DNA of 48,764 nucleotides from an uncultured Rhodospirillaceae bacterium (GCA_900550445.1 URSF01000016.1:1-48764), one strand, 5' to 3'. Positions 34,761 through 43,017 are shown, counted from the stretch's first letter. A program made the numbers and translations. The notes: generated by a model not told the origin, from the letters alone.

Positions 34761-34843
34761 AAAAAACCGAAAACGAAAATAATTTTAACGTCCTTTTATT
34801 TTTTTTGTCTTAAAAACTGATAAAAAACAACAGGACGCTGATA

Positions 34844-37297
34844 ATGCCTTTTTCTTTTCCCTATCCGACGGTCTGCGACACCGGCGGATATAACGAATTA
34901 ATCGATTCCGACGGCGAAATCCGCCAGCATTGGCGCGTTTTTTTCCAAACGGCCTGTCAAAACGGAGAAAACAAATTCCCGGCCTATGCGGAACAAACCG
35001 CCAGACTGATGAGCGCCGACGTGCCGGCCGGCGGTCTGGGACGGCCGGCACGGCACGGCGTCATTCCTTTTATTTTGTCCGGCGAGGATTTTAAAATCAT
35101 ATCGGCCGGCCTGATCCAGCGCGCGGAACTGTTCAACAGGATTCTTTGCGACCTTTACGGCGAACAGGAACTGATCGCCCGCGGTATAATTCCGCCGCAA
35201 ATCGTTTTTTCCAATCCCGCTTATCTGCCCGCTTTGAAAAATATCCGGCCGGCCGGCGGCGTTTTTTTACAGGAATACGCCGTTGATCTGGAACGTGCCC
35301 CCGACGGACGGTTTTGGGTTGTCGCCGATAAAACGCAAACGCCGGAAGGCGTCGGCCTGGCCATTAAAAACCGTCTGGTGTTATCGCGCGTCATGCCCGA
35401 TATTTACGCGACGGCCGCCCCCGCGCGTATTTTCGATTTTTTTGAAGCCATGCGACGGCATTTATTCGCCTGCGCGCCGACGCGGGACAAAACAAAAATT
35501 CCTTTGATCGTTCTTTTAAGCGGCGCAATTAAAAAAAAGCTGTCTTTTGAAGAAGCCTTCTTTGCCCGCAGTTTGGGCGTCAGCGCCGTCGACCCGGCGG
35601 ATCTGACCGTCCGCGGCGACCGCGTGTACCTGAAAAATATCGACGGATTAAAGCCCGTAGACGTTATCCTGCGCCGGATTGACGATTTACTGTGCGATCC
35701 TTTGGAATTAAACGGCGCTTCTTTGTCCGGCGTTGCCGGCCTGACGCAGGTCGTACGCAAAGGAAACGTCGCCCTGATCAATCCTCTGGGCACGGGATTG
35801 GCGGAAATACCGGCGTTAAGAGCTTTCATTCACGGAATTAACCGTCATTTCAACGATCACGATCTGCTGTTGCCCAGCGTCGCCGCGTGGTGGTGCGGAC
35901 AGGAAAAAGAAAAACAATACGTTTTGGATCATCTGTCCGAATTAAAAATATACGACATAACCGGCCGGAAAGTTCACCCGTCAAAACAGGAGATTGAAAG
36001 CAACCCGGAAAACTTTGTCGCGCAAGAAACAATCAACGCATCGCTGACGCCCGTCTTGCAAAACGGCGGACTGGCGCCGGCGCGCACGCGGCTGCGTTTT
36101 CATCTGATTTATGACAACGGGTCATACCGGATTTTAAACGGCGGACTGGCTTTTACGCAAACGGACAAGCCCAGTCTGCGCGACATCTGGGTTGAAACGA
36201 CAGGCGGCCGGAAAAAAGACAATATTGCCGAACGGATCAAAACGGCGTTGGAAACCAAGCCGGTACGCACGACATTTGAATTAACATCACGGATCGCGGA
36301 CAACATGTTTTGGCTGGGACGGAATCTGGAACGCAGCGAACAGCTTGCCCGGCTGCTGCGCGTTGCAGTAGAGCGCGCGACAGAAGGTCCCGAAATCCCC
36401 GAACCCAACGACGTCGCGACATTAATGAGTATTCTGGCATTGACGGGACATCTGCCTTTTAAAAACTATCAAGCCCCGGATATTCAAAAGGAAACGCTGG
36501 AAGAACTAAAAAAAATCGCCGCTTCTCCCGATTACGGTTTCGGCCTGTATTTTTTGTTTTCCCGCCTGAAAGAAATGGCCGACCTTTTGCATGACCGCCT
36601 ATCAATGGACACGTGGGAACTGTTTACCCGGCTGCTGCCGCTGCTGCCTGAACAAAACGCCAACTGCCAGATTTTACTGAACAGGTTGAACGGGATTATT
36701 TTGCGTCAAAATGCGCTGAGCGGATTAATCCGCGAAGACATGACGCGCGACCACAGCTGGCGATTTTTGGAAATCGGCCGCAGACTGGAAAGAGGCATGC
36801 AGATTTTAAACCTGCTGTCCGGTATAGATTTCTGTGCGGACAACGGCTTTAACGCTTCGCTGGAAACGCTATTGGAAACGTCCGACAGCCGAATGACTTA
36901 CCGCGTGCGTTATATGGCTGTTCCGACCGTTCCTTTAGTATTTGACCTGCTGGTCTGCGACGACGGCAATCCGCGGGCGTTGATTTATCAGGTATTAAAA
37001 CTGCGCCAGAATATCTCCGTTTTGGAAAAAGAAAGCCGGCTGCCCGGCCTGTTTTCAAAAGAATTACTTATACTGGACGAAATAATCGGTCGGATCCGGG
37101 CGACGGACGTCATGAATCTGGCCGAACAGGCGCGGACATTAAATGAAACCGTCATTGTTAATCCCGCCTTCAGCACACTGTTAAACGGTCTGCGTTTAAA
37201 ATTACAGGAATTTTCGGATACGCTGACTTTATCCTGTTTTGTCCACGCGGCGTCAACGCGTCAGGGGCCTGCTTATAATAAAGGAAAAATAAAATGA
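34844..37297 (+). CDS. Circularly permuted type 2 ATP-grasp and alpha-E domain fusion
   Basis: 817 residues. Residues 1-480 match the circularly permuted ATP-grasp family (DUF404/DUF407): YNELIDSDGEIRQHW near the N-terminus, RVMPDIYA, VDVILRRIDDLLCDPLEL and a metal/ATP segment GVAGLTQVVRKGNVALINPLGTGLAEI. Residues 490-800 are the all-helical alpha-E domain (DUF403) starting SRIADNMFWLGRNLERSEQLARLL. In many bacteria these are separate neighbouring genes; here they are one polypeptide. ATP-grasp enzymes form carboxylate-amine bonds, and the linked transglutaminase suggests peptide or amide synthesis and cleavage, but the substrate is unknown. AGGA lies before the ATG. The 3' end overlaps the transglutaminase start by 4 bases. 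Confidence 0.9.
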   Translation: MPFSFPYPTVCDTGGYNELIDSDGEIRQHWRVFFQTACQNGENKFPAYAEQTARLMSADVPAGGLGRPARHGVIPFILSGEDFKIISAGLIQRAELFNRILCDLYGEQELIARGIIPPQIVFSNPAYLPALKNIRPAGGVFLQEYAVDLERAPDGRFWVVADKTQTPEGVGLAIKNRLVLSRVMPDIYATAAPARIFDFFEAMRRHLFACAPTRDKTKIPLIVLLSGAIKKKLSFEEAFFARSLGVSAVDPADLTVRGDRVYLKNIDGLKPVDVILRRIDDLLCDPLELNGASLSGVAGLTQVVRKGNVALINPLGTGLAEIPALRAFIHGINRHFNDHDLLLPSVAAWWCGQEKEKQYVLDHLSELKIYDITGRKVHPSKQEIESNPENFVAQETINASLTPVLQNGGLAPARTRLRFHLIYDNGSYRILNGGLAFTQTDKPSLRDIWVETTGGRKKDNIAERIKTALETKPVRTTFELTSRIADNMFWLGRNLERSEQLARLLRVAVERATEGPEIPEPNDVATLMSILALTGHLPFKNYQAPDIQKETLEELKKIAASPDYGFGLYFLFSRLKEMADLLHDRLSMDTWELFTRLLPLLPEQNANCQILLNRLNGIILRQNALSGLIREDMTRDHSWRFLEIGRRLERGMQILNLLSGIDFCADNGFNASLETLLETSDSRMTYRVRYMAVPTVPLVFDLLVCDDGNPRALIYQVLKLRQNISVLEKESRLPGLFSKELLILDEIIGRIRATDVMNLAEQARTLNETVIVNPAFSTLLNGLRLKLQEFSDTLTLSCFVHAASTRQGPAYNKGKIK

Positions 37298-38199
37298 CCG
37301 TCACTTACCGCGTCCGCCATGAAACCGTTTACGGATACAGCGTTCCCGTGACCTTATCTCATCATTTGGCGCGTTTAAAACCGCGGGAAACGCCGTATCA
37401 GCATATTTTGTCCGAACAGATAACCATGACGCCGGAACCTTCTTTTCAGTCGGACGAAACCGACGCGTTCGGCAATACGTTAACTTTTCTGATCGCCGAA
37501 ACGCCGCATAATGAAATGACGATCGTTTCTGATTTTACCGCGCAAATCACGCCGCCCGTTTATCCCGATCCGGCGCAGACGCCGTCATGGGAAGAAACAA
37601 AATCTCAGCTGAGTTTTCCGGATACGCCGGAACTGCTGGCCGCCGGCGAAATGGCCGCCCCGTCCTGCTTTGTCCCTCTGAGCGCGGAAATCAAAACTTA
37701 CGCCGCCCCGTCTTTTACGCCGAACCGCCCCGTGTTGGAGGCTGCCGAAGAAATCATGCGTCGGATATATCGGGATTTTACCTACGATTCTTCGGCGACC
37801 AGCATAGCGACGCCAATCAATGAAACGCTGGCGATGAAACGCGGCGTATGTCAGGATTTCGCCCACGTCGGTATCGCCTGCCTGCGCAGTTTCGGCCTGG
37901 CCGCCCGTTATGTCAGCGGTTATATCCGCACGCGCCGGGCCGCCGAAGCCGAACAAAAAGGAGAAATAGAAATGATCGGCGGCGACGCTTCGCACGCCTG
38001 GTTTTCCGTATACGTACCCTCATTCGGCTGGGTTGATCTGGACCCGACAAACAACATGTACATGCAATCCGAACATCTGACTGTCGGCTGGGGACGGGAT
38101 TTTGACGATATGAGCCCCGTCAAAGGCGTTATGACCGGCGGAGGCACACATACGATCGCCGTAGACGTCAGCGTCAGGACAATCCGGCCGGACCAATAA
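37294..38199 (+). CDS. Transglutaminase-like cysteine protease-fold protein
   Basis: 301 residues. An N-terminal beta domain of the bacterial transglutaminase-associated type (TVTYRVRHETVYGYSVPVTLSHHLARLKPR) precedes the transglutaminase core. The catalytic triad is visible: C186 in RGVCQDFAHVGIACLR, H234 in DASHAWFSVYV and D250 in WVDLDPTNNMY. It is cytoplasmic, with no signal peptide. The ATG overlaps the ATP-grasp/alpha-E stop by ATGA, so production is coupled. This trio of domains recurs across bacteria as a conserved set whose chemistry is not established; a peptidase or amide-forming role fits the fold. Confidence 0.93.
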   Translation: MTVTYRVRHETVYGYSVPVTLSHHLARLKPRETPYQHILSEQITMTPEPSFQSDETDAFGNTLTFLIAETPHNEMTIVSDFTAQITPPVYPDPAQTPSWEETKSQLSFPDTPELLAAGEMAAPSCFVPLSAEIKTYAAPSFTPNRPVLEAAEEIMRRIYRDFTYDSSATSIATPINETLAMKRGVCQDFAHVGIACLRSFGLAARYVSGYIRTRRAAEAEQKGEIEMIGGDASHAWFSVYVPSFGWVDLDPTNNMYMQSEHLTVGWGRDFDDMSPVKGVMTGGGTHTIAVDVSVRTIRPDQ

Positions 38200-38205
38200 G
38201 GGGCG

Positions 38206-38224
38206 GTAGGCAAATTTTGCCTAC
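38206..38224. promoter_or_regulatory. Perfect 19-bp inverted repeat upstream of flagellin
   Basis: GTAGGCAAA-T-TTTGCCTAC, seven bases after the transglutaminase stop. There is no T-run after it (TAATATATTG follows), so it is a weak terminator at best and could be a protein site. The spacing of GG and GC is 10, not the 12 of sigma-54 promoters. Confidence 0.5.
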
Positions 38225-38300
38225 TAATATATTGAAAAAATTATCTTTTTTCTGTTTTCCAAAATCGTTTTTTATGTTATTCTGAACAAAATGGAATCGC

Positions 38301-38324
38301 TTCCTTTCGACCGGGGAAAAGGAG
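38301..38324 (+). promoter_or_regulatory. Hairpin covering the flagellin ribosome-binding site
   Basis: TCCTTT (38302-38307) can pair with AAAGGA (38318-38323), with a possible extra T-G pair and a 10-base loop. AAAGGA is the core of the ribosome-binding site AAAAGGAG for the flagellin ATG at 38332. Folding would hide the site. The next gene is flbT, whose product in Caulobacter controls flagellin mRNA through its 5' leader, so this is a candidate FlbT-responsive element. Confidence 0.45.
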
Positions 38325-38331
38325 AATTATA

Positions 38332-39765
38332 ATGAAAACAATGCCCTATAACCTTTCGATCCCGACAACGTCGTCCGTTTTAACGTCGCTGTCGCAGTCC
38401 AAAGCTTTAACGTCAATGCACGATAAAAATTCCGTTGCCCTGACGACGGGGAAAATTGTCAACACTTCATACGATAATTCAACGCTGTATTTCAAAGACA
38501 TGCGCCTGACCGAACAGGCGGAAGGACTGCAAAGCGTTTTGGACGGCCTGTCAAATATCGTATCCACTCTGGATACGGCCGGCAAATCAATCGACGCGAT
38601 TACCGATCTGTTGTCCCAGGCAAAAGCCGCGGCCAATTCGGCTTTGGACGGACAGGCTTATCTGTCCGTTCTGACCGGAAAAAACTTTACGACGCGGGAC
38701 GAAGAAAATCTTTCCGATTTGCCGAACGTCAAAGCGGGTGATGAAATTCTGCTGCGCACGGGCGACGCGGACAAAATGGAATCCGATATCCTGATGAACA
38801 AAGACATGACTTTGGCGGATCTGGATATCGTTAAAGGAGAGGAATTTAAAATCAAAGTCGGCGAAAATGATTGGGTCACGCTGAAAGTCATTGACGAAAA
38901 CATGAAAATTTCCGATTTTTTCGGCCAGATTTCAGAGCAATATCAGATTGAAAATTTTTCATATGAAATCAAAGATCAAAAATTGACGTTGTCAACGACG
39001 GACCGCAGCGCGATCATGCTGGACGGCGATCTGGCCGAAGTGTTCGGGTTTGACTTAAGCGAAACCCATAAAATCACCATTGAAGACGGCTGGACGGTTC
39101 ACGATCTGGCGCAGGCGTTTTCAAAAATCGACGGCATATCGGCCACCGTTAATTCCGAGGGTTATTTTCAAGTATCTTCCATTTACGGCGACAATCTGTC
39201 TATTGCCGACCTGACGGGCGAAACGGCGTCGGCTTTCGGCATTGACGGTTGGGACGACGGCGGGACAAATACGACAAAAACCTATGCCGATCAGTACAAT
39301 GAAATTTTAAAGCAGATCAACAACATTGTCGCCGACAGTTCTTTTAACGGCCTGAACTTGCTTGAAGGCGATTCGATCCGCGCCGTTTTCGATGAAAAAG
39401 CGTCCAATTTCCGCACTGTCAACGGCGTTAAAATGGACGCCGGTTCTCTGGGACTGGAAGCGGCCGTCAACAACTGGGAAAACGAAGAAGACATTCAGGC
39501 GGCCTTTGACGCCATTGAATCCGCGTTTATTCAGGCGCAACGGGCGGCGGACAAATTTGAACGCGCGTCCTACATGGTTCAGTCGCGCGAAACGTTTCTG
39601 GAAGCAATGTCAAACACCAGCCTTTCCGGCGCGGAAAAGCTGACCGGCGCCGACTTAAACGCCGTATCGGCCGAACTTTTGGCTATTGAAACGCAAAAAC
39701 AATTGGTAAATCAGGTCATCAGTATTACACTGGAAGCCGATTCAAGTGTTTTGTCACTCTTTTAA
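38332..39765 (+). CDS. Flagellin
   Basis: 477 residues. Conserved flagellin ends flank a variable centre. The N-terminal helix region (about 1-100) contains SIPTTSSVLTSLSQSKALTSMHDK and LDGLSNIVSTLDTAGKSIDAITDLLSQAKAAANSAL; the C-terminal helices (about 390-477) contain AFIQAQRAADKFERASYMVQSRETFLEAMSN and ELLAIETQKQLVNQVISI. The middle (about 110-330) is an acidic insertion with segments such as KAGDEILLRTGD and FSYEIKDQKLTLSTTD that look like beta-rich surface domains. The N-terminus is divergent from textbook flagellins. It has a strong AAAAGGAG site within a potential hairpin. flbT follows 12 bases later. No flaF lies in the cluster. It subdivides best as flagellin rather than FlgL, given flbT and size. 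Confidence 0.87.
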   Translation: MKTMPYNLSIPTTSSVLTSLSQSKALTSMHDKNSVALTTGKIVNTSYDNSTLYFKDMRLTEQAEGLQSVLDGLSNIVSTLDTAGKSIDAITDLLSQAKAAANSALDGQAYLSVLTGKNFTTRDEENLSDLPNVKAGDEILLRTGDADKMESDILMNKDMTLADLDIVKGEEFKIKVGENDWVTLKVIDENMKISDFFGQISEQYQIENFSYEIKDQKLTLSTTDRSAIMLDGDLAEVFGFDLSETHKITIEDGWTVHDLAQAFSKIDGISATVNSEGYFQVSSIYGDNLSIADLTGETASAFGIDGWDDGGTNTTKTYADQYNEILKQINNIVADSSFNGLNLLEGDSIRAVFDEKASNFRTVNGVKMDAGSLGLEAAVNNWENEEDIQAAFDAIESAFIQAQRAADKFERASYMVQSRETFLEAMSNTSLSGAEKLTGADLNAVSAELLAIETQKQLVNQVISITLEADSSVLSLF

Positions 39766-39777
39766 AAAGGAACCGGA

Positions 39778-40170
39778 ATGCCGTTAAAAATAGAATTAAA
39801 GCCGGGCGAACGCCTGATCGTCGGCAACGCGCTGATTACGAACGACAAAGAACGCGTCAAACTGTTTATTGAAGGCAACGTCCCTATTTTACGCGAAAAG
39901 TATGTTCTGACGGAAAAGGAAGCAGATACGCCGTGCAAAAAAGTTTATTATGTTTTGCAGGAAATGTATCTGGCCAAAGATCCCAAAGTTTTGCACCCGG
40001 AATACTTCGCGCGCATCAACGAAATCGTTCAGGCCGCCCCCAGCTTTGCCCCGGCGATAGACGAACTGAACAAAGACATTCTGGGCGGCGATTATTACGC
40101 GGCGCTGAAACATATGATGGCCATTATCGAAAAAGAAGCCGAACTGCTGACCAGAGCGAAAAGCAAATAA
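39778..40170 (+). CDS. flbT: Flagellin expression regulator FlbT
   Basis: 130 residues, the usual size. The N-terminus PLKIELKPGERLIVGNALITNDKERVKLFIEGNVPILREK matches the alphaproteobacterial FlbT family, followed by the YYVLQEMYLAKDP helix. FlbT acts on flagellin mRNA after transcription, lowering or raising its stability and translation depending on species, often with FlaF as opposing partner. It lies directly behind the flagellin gene and ahead of a terminator, so the two share a transcript. flaF, usually adjacent to flbT, is absent from this window. Confidence 0.95.
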   Translation: MPLKIELKPGERLIVGNALITNDKERVKLFIEGNVPILREKYVLTEKEADTPCKKVYYVLQEMYLAKDPKVLHPEYFARINEIVQAAPSFAPAIDELNKDILGGDYYAALKHMMAIIEKEAELLTRAKSK

Positions 40171-40189
40171 GCGGAAATCAAAACGGGAC

Positions 40190-40224
40190 AAAAAGGAGGG
40201 AGAAACGGAACCGTCCTTTTTTTT
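40190..40224 (+). terminator. Terminator of the flagellin-flbT unit
   Basis: Stem AAAAAGGA (40190-40197) with TCCTTTTT (40214-40221), 16-base loop, then T to 40224, starting 20 bases after the flbT stop. Confidence 0.7.
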
Positions 40225-40240
40225 CATGCCAAAAAAAGAC

Positions 40241-40268
40241 TTTATATTCTGTAAAAAAACAGTATAGT
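40241..40268 (+). promoter_or_regulatory. Candidate promoter for the threonine-synthase-like gene
   Basis: TTTATA (40241-40246), 16-base spacer, TATAGT (40263-40268), 45 bases before the ATG at 40313 and after the flbT terminator. The -10 is good and the -35 is weak. Confidence 0.4.
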
Positions 40269-40312
40269 GTGAAAACATAAAAAAGGATCATAAAAGAAGG
40301 AATTTCGAGAAA

Positions 40313-41866
40313 ATGGAATTGTACTGCCCGGTTTGCGACAAGGAATACCCTTTGGAAACACACTCTTTGTTTTGCCCCGAAAGTACCGAAAACGGCGTGC
40401 ACCCGTTAATCAAACGGGAAAACACTGCGGAATTGGCGCGCGTATTTCCGACGACATTAACAAAACGCTGGAACGACAACAAACTGTCATTCAGCGTTTT
40501 TCGTGAATTTATGGCCAGTTACCAGCTGGCGAACGCCCACGGCAAAGCGTCCTGGTGGGTGGAACGCGTTTTGGCGCTGTCCAACGCGTGCGAAAGAATG
40601 ACCGGCCGCGGTTTTATCCGGACTCCCGAAATTCAGGCCGACGATTTGGCGCAGGCGATCGACCTGCCCAAAGGCTCTTTATTCGTTAAAAACGAAACGC
40701 TGCAATTAATGGGATCGCATAAATCCCGCCATCTGGCCGGCGCGATTATGCATCTGGAAACGCTGCGCGAAATTTCCGAAGAACCCGAAGAAAAAAAGAC
40801 TCTGGCCATTTTTTCATGCGGCAACGCCGCCATGGGGGCCGCAGCCATTGCCGGGGCCGCCGGGTATCAGCTGTACGCCTTTGTGCCCGATCATGTCAGC
40901 GAAACGGTTGTTTCAATTCTGACCAATCTGGGAACAAACGTCGTCAAAGTCAGCCGCGACGGTTCCGTCGGTGAAGGCGACCCGTGCAACCTGCGTTATC
41001 AGGAAGCTCTGAAAAAATTCGGCTGGGTTCCGTTTACGTCCTACGGCCATGATATCTGGTCTGCGGTAGAAGGCGCCGAAACGCTGGAATATGAATTTTT
41101 ATTCAATCAATACCTGATTGACGCGCCTTTGGACGTACAGGTCGTTCAGGTCGGCGGCGGCGGTCTGGCCAATGCGGTTTCTTCCGCGAACGCTTTGTTT
41201 AAACGCCTGGACATTATCCGCAAACTGCCGCGGTTTTATACCTGTCAGACGGCCAGCTGTTATCCTTTGGCGCAAAGTTATTTCATGGTTCTGCGCGAAC
41301 TGGGCCGCGACGGCGTCGTTACGCTGCCGCCCGAACTGGCCATGCTGTTGGAAGGCAATTTCGACGCCAAAGCTTTGCTGGAAAACAATCTGGGACAAAT
41401 CAAAATGACGGCCGGCCTGATTGCGGAAATGTATCCGAAAATTCAGGAAGATCTGGAAGCCGTCTTTGTCAAGGTCGGTCAGAACCGCAACGATTATTTC
41501 AAAGCGTGGACGGCCAATGTTCCCGAAAGCGTCGCGGAAGGCATTCTGGACGATACGACCTATGACGGACTGGAAGTCGTGCGCAACATGATTATTTCCG
41601 GCGGGCTGCCGTTAATCGCGGACGAAGACGAACTGACAAAAGCTCACGAATTGGCGCGCGAACACACAGGCGTTGATCTGTCCGCTACCGGCAGCGCCGG
41701 ACTGGCCGGACTGCGCCAGCTGATTAAAAACAAGCTTGTCCAGCAGGGGGAACGCTGCGGCATTCTGTTTACGGGCGTCGGCGAACGTAAAAGCGATCTG
41801 CCGGTTGTTCAAAACAGAGTCTTTACGTTGAACAGCGGTGACAATATATCAAAACTGGTCGAATGA
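40313..41866 (+). CDS. PLP-dependent threonine synthase-like enzyme
   Basis: 517 residues of fold type II PLP enzyme. The Schiff-base lysine is K137 in GSHKSRH and the phosphate-binding glycine loop is VGGGGLAN. The IFSCGNAAMGAAAIAGAAG segment corresponds to the substrate-binding SxGN loop. The N-terminus has a zinc-ribbon-like cysteine set (CPVCDKEYPLETHSLFCPES), as in some archaeal-type threonine synthases. The C-terminal part (about 340-500) includes SATGSAGLAGL and GILFTGVGERK. The function is most likely threonine formation from phosphohomoserine or a related beta/gamma-replacement reaction, but the SHKSRH active site is not the classical sequence and no thr genes are adjacent. It overlaps the nucleotidyltransferase gene by up to 29 bases. 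Confidence 0.78.
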   Translation: MELYCPVCDKEYPLETHSLFCPESTENGVHPLIKRENTAELARVFPTTLTKRWNDNKLSFSVFREFMASYQLANAHGKASWWVERVLALSNACERMTGRGFIRTPEIQADDLAQAIDLPKGSLFVKNETLQLMGSHKSRHLAGAIMHLETLREISEEPEEKKTLAIFSCGNAAMGAAAIAGAAGYQLYAFVPDHVSETVVSILTNLGTNVVKVSRDGSVGEGDPCNLRYQEALKKFGWVPFTSYGHDIWSAVEGAETLEYEFLFNQYLIDAPLDVQVVQVGGGGLANAVSSANALFKRLDIIRKLPRFYTCQTASCYPLAQSYFMVLRELGRDGVVTLPPELAMLLEGNFDAKALLENNLGQIKMTAGLIAEMYPKIQEDLEAVFVKVGQNRNDYFKAWTANVPESVAEGILDDTTYDGLEVVRNMIISGGLPLIADEDELTKAHELAREHTGVDLSATGSAGLAGLRQLIKNKLVQQGERCGILFTGVGERKSDLPVVQNRVFTLNSGDNISKLVE

Positions 41867-42503
41867 TTTACCGCCGCTGGTCGTTCCGGCCGGCGGCAAA
41901 TCCGAACGCATGAAAACGCCGAAAGGGCTTTTAAACTTTTTCGGCAAGCCGTGGCTGCTGCATCAGCTGGACTGTTATCGCCGGGCAGGCGGTAAAACGG
42001 CGGTCGTTGTTTTGGGATTCAATGCTGACGATTATTTGACGGCTTTGCCTTTTTTGAAAATCGGACAAACCGTTGTCGCAGACGGACTTGAAATAACGAC
42101 GCTTCTTAACTCTGCGCCGCAATTCGGGCCTTTCTCAACAATTCAGACGGGATTGTCCTTTTTGCTGCGTCAGGATTTTTCGTTTTTTGCTTTTCTGGCT
42201 TTGGACAGACCGGCGCCCCGGCCGGCGGTTTGGCACCGGCTGGCAAATATATTAAACGATCAAAACGCCGATATGGTTTTCCCCGTCAGAAACGGCAAAG
42301 ACGGTCACCCCGTCATGCTGTCAAAAGCTTTTGCAAAAACCATTGTCGCTCTTTGCCCCGAAACCAGCCGCATGGATAAACTGCGTTCGACTTTACCCGA
42401 CGGCGCCTGTCTGGCCGTCGAACAAACAGACATCAATGTCGGATTTAATTTAAATACGCCGGAACAATGGCAGGAATTTTTAAACCAATACGGGGCTGTA
42501 TAA
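41838..42503 (+). CDS. MobA-like nucleotidyltransferase
   Basis: 221 residues from a GTG start. The nucleotide-binding signature VPAGGKSERMKTPKGLL (GGxSxRMGxxK type) is near the N-terminus, followed by YRRAGGKTAVVVLGFNADDYL, the metal-binding region FLALDRPAPRP and FPVRNGKDGHPVML. This is the NTP_transf_3 family, which includes MobA and the MocA/CoxC-like cytidylyltransferases for molybdenum cofactor. No molybdoenzyme gene is present here, so the substrate stays open. The start is uncertain: GTG 41838 has no clear binding site, but the frame needs to begin near here to include the signature, so overlap with the previous gene (29 bases) and translational coupling are likely. Confidence 0.8.
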   Translation: MTIYQNWSNDLPPLVVPAGGKSERMKTPKGLLNFFGKPWLLHQLDCYRRAGGKTAVVVLGFNADDYLTALPFLKIGQTVVADGLEITTLLNSAPQFGPFSTIQTGLSFLLRQDFSFFAFLALDRPAPRPAVWHRLANILNDQNADMVFPVRNGKDGHPVMLSKAFAKTIVALCPETSRMDKLRSTLPDGACLAVEQTDINVGFNLNTPEQWQEFLNQYGAV

Positions 42504-42590
42504 AATCATCGACAGCAGAATCAGCCAAAAAACCAGACGAACCCAGACCGTGTTCTTCTGTTTTTGGACTGAATCCCGCTGCCGGCACAT
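42480..42590 (-). CDS. Possible 36-residue single-helix membrane protein
   Basis: An ATG 3 bases after the stop of the 114-residue gene opens 36 codons ending TAA. The product has a polar N-terminus with basic residues (CRQRDSVQKQKN) and a hydrophobic segment VRLVFWLILLSMILYSPV. Its 3' end overlaps the convergent nucleotidyltransferase gene by 24 bases. There is no clear ribosome-binding site, so translation would rely on coupling. It could be chance. Confidence 0.35.
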   Translation of the reverse strand: MCRQRDSVQKQKNTVWVRLVFWLILLSMILYSPVLV

Positions 42591-42593
42591 TTA

Positions 42594-42938
42594 TCAGACG
42601 TTTTCAATAACGACGCGTTCGGCTAAAATGCGTCCGCTTTCTTTGTTTTTAATAAAGGAAACATGAACGCGCTGGCCGACGGTGACGTCTTCAAACGCTG
42701 CAGTGTTCATTCCGTTTTCACCGTGCGACAGCCACATAAATCTGGTTAACGGAGAAACGCTCAGATCCATCAAGATATTTTTATCCAAGCAGGATCTGAT
42801 TTGAAACGTGTGCGCGTCACGGTTAACGGAATCCACGGTACCTTTTATTTTTAAGGCCGGAAATTTTCCTTCTTTGTGCAGAGCGTACAATCCGACCCCG
42901 CCCAGGGCAGCCAAAGCGCCCAGAATAAATTTTTTCAT
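42594..42938 (-). CDS. Small anchored or secreted protein of unknown function
   Basis: 114 residues. N-terminal membrane segment KKFILGALAALGGVGLYAL, then a beta-rich domain (KIKGTVDSVNRDAHTFQIRSCL, ILMDLSVSPLTRF, TVGQRVHVSFIKNKESGRILAERVVIE) that resembles small OB-like metal- or ligand-binding domains such as DUF5666; the match is by pattern only. AAGGGAG precedes the ATG. Directly upstream is a TATAAT element overlapped by a perfect 19-bp palindrome, which suggests its own regulated transcription. Confidence 0.7.
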   Translation of the reverse strand: MKKFILGALAALGGVGLYALHKEGKFPALKIKGTVDSVNRDAHTFQIRSCLDKNILMDLSVSPLTRFMWLSHGENGMNTAAFEDVTVGQRVHVSFIKNKESGRILAERVVIENV

Positions 42939-42956
42939 ACTTTCTTCTCCCTTTTA

Positions 42957-42978
42957 AATAATTCCGGGAATTATTATA
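42957..42978 (-). promoter_or_regulatory. TATAAT element with overlapping 19-bp palindrome
   Basis: The palindrome AATAATTCC-G-GGAATTATT (42957-42975) is perfect and begins within a minus-strand TATAAT (42973-42978). It is 18 bases from the start of the 114-aa gene. No convincing -35 is seen. A dyad at the start site is the classic place for a repressor. Confidence 0.5.
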
Positions 42979-43017
42979 GGGACAAGAAAGCCCGCCTGCG
43001 TATCTGCCCAATCGGCC

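Noticed and set aside
38206..38224. Sigma-54 promoter for flagellin (GGCA...TTGC).
   Set aside because: The distance between the GG and GC elements is 10 rather than 12 bases; the pattern is explained by a perfect inverted repeat.
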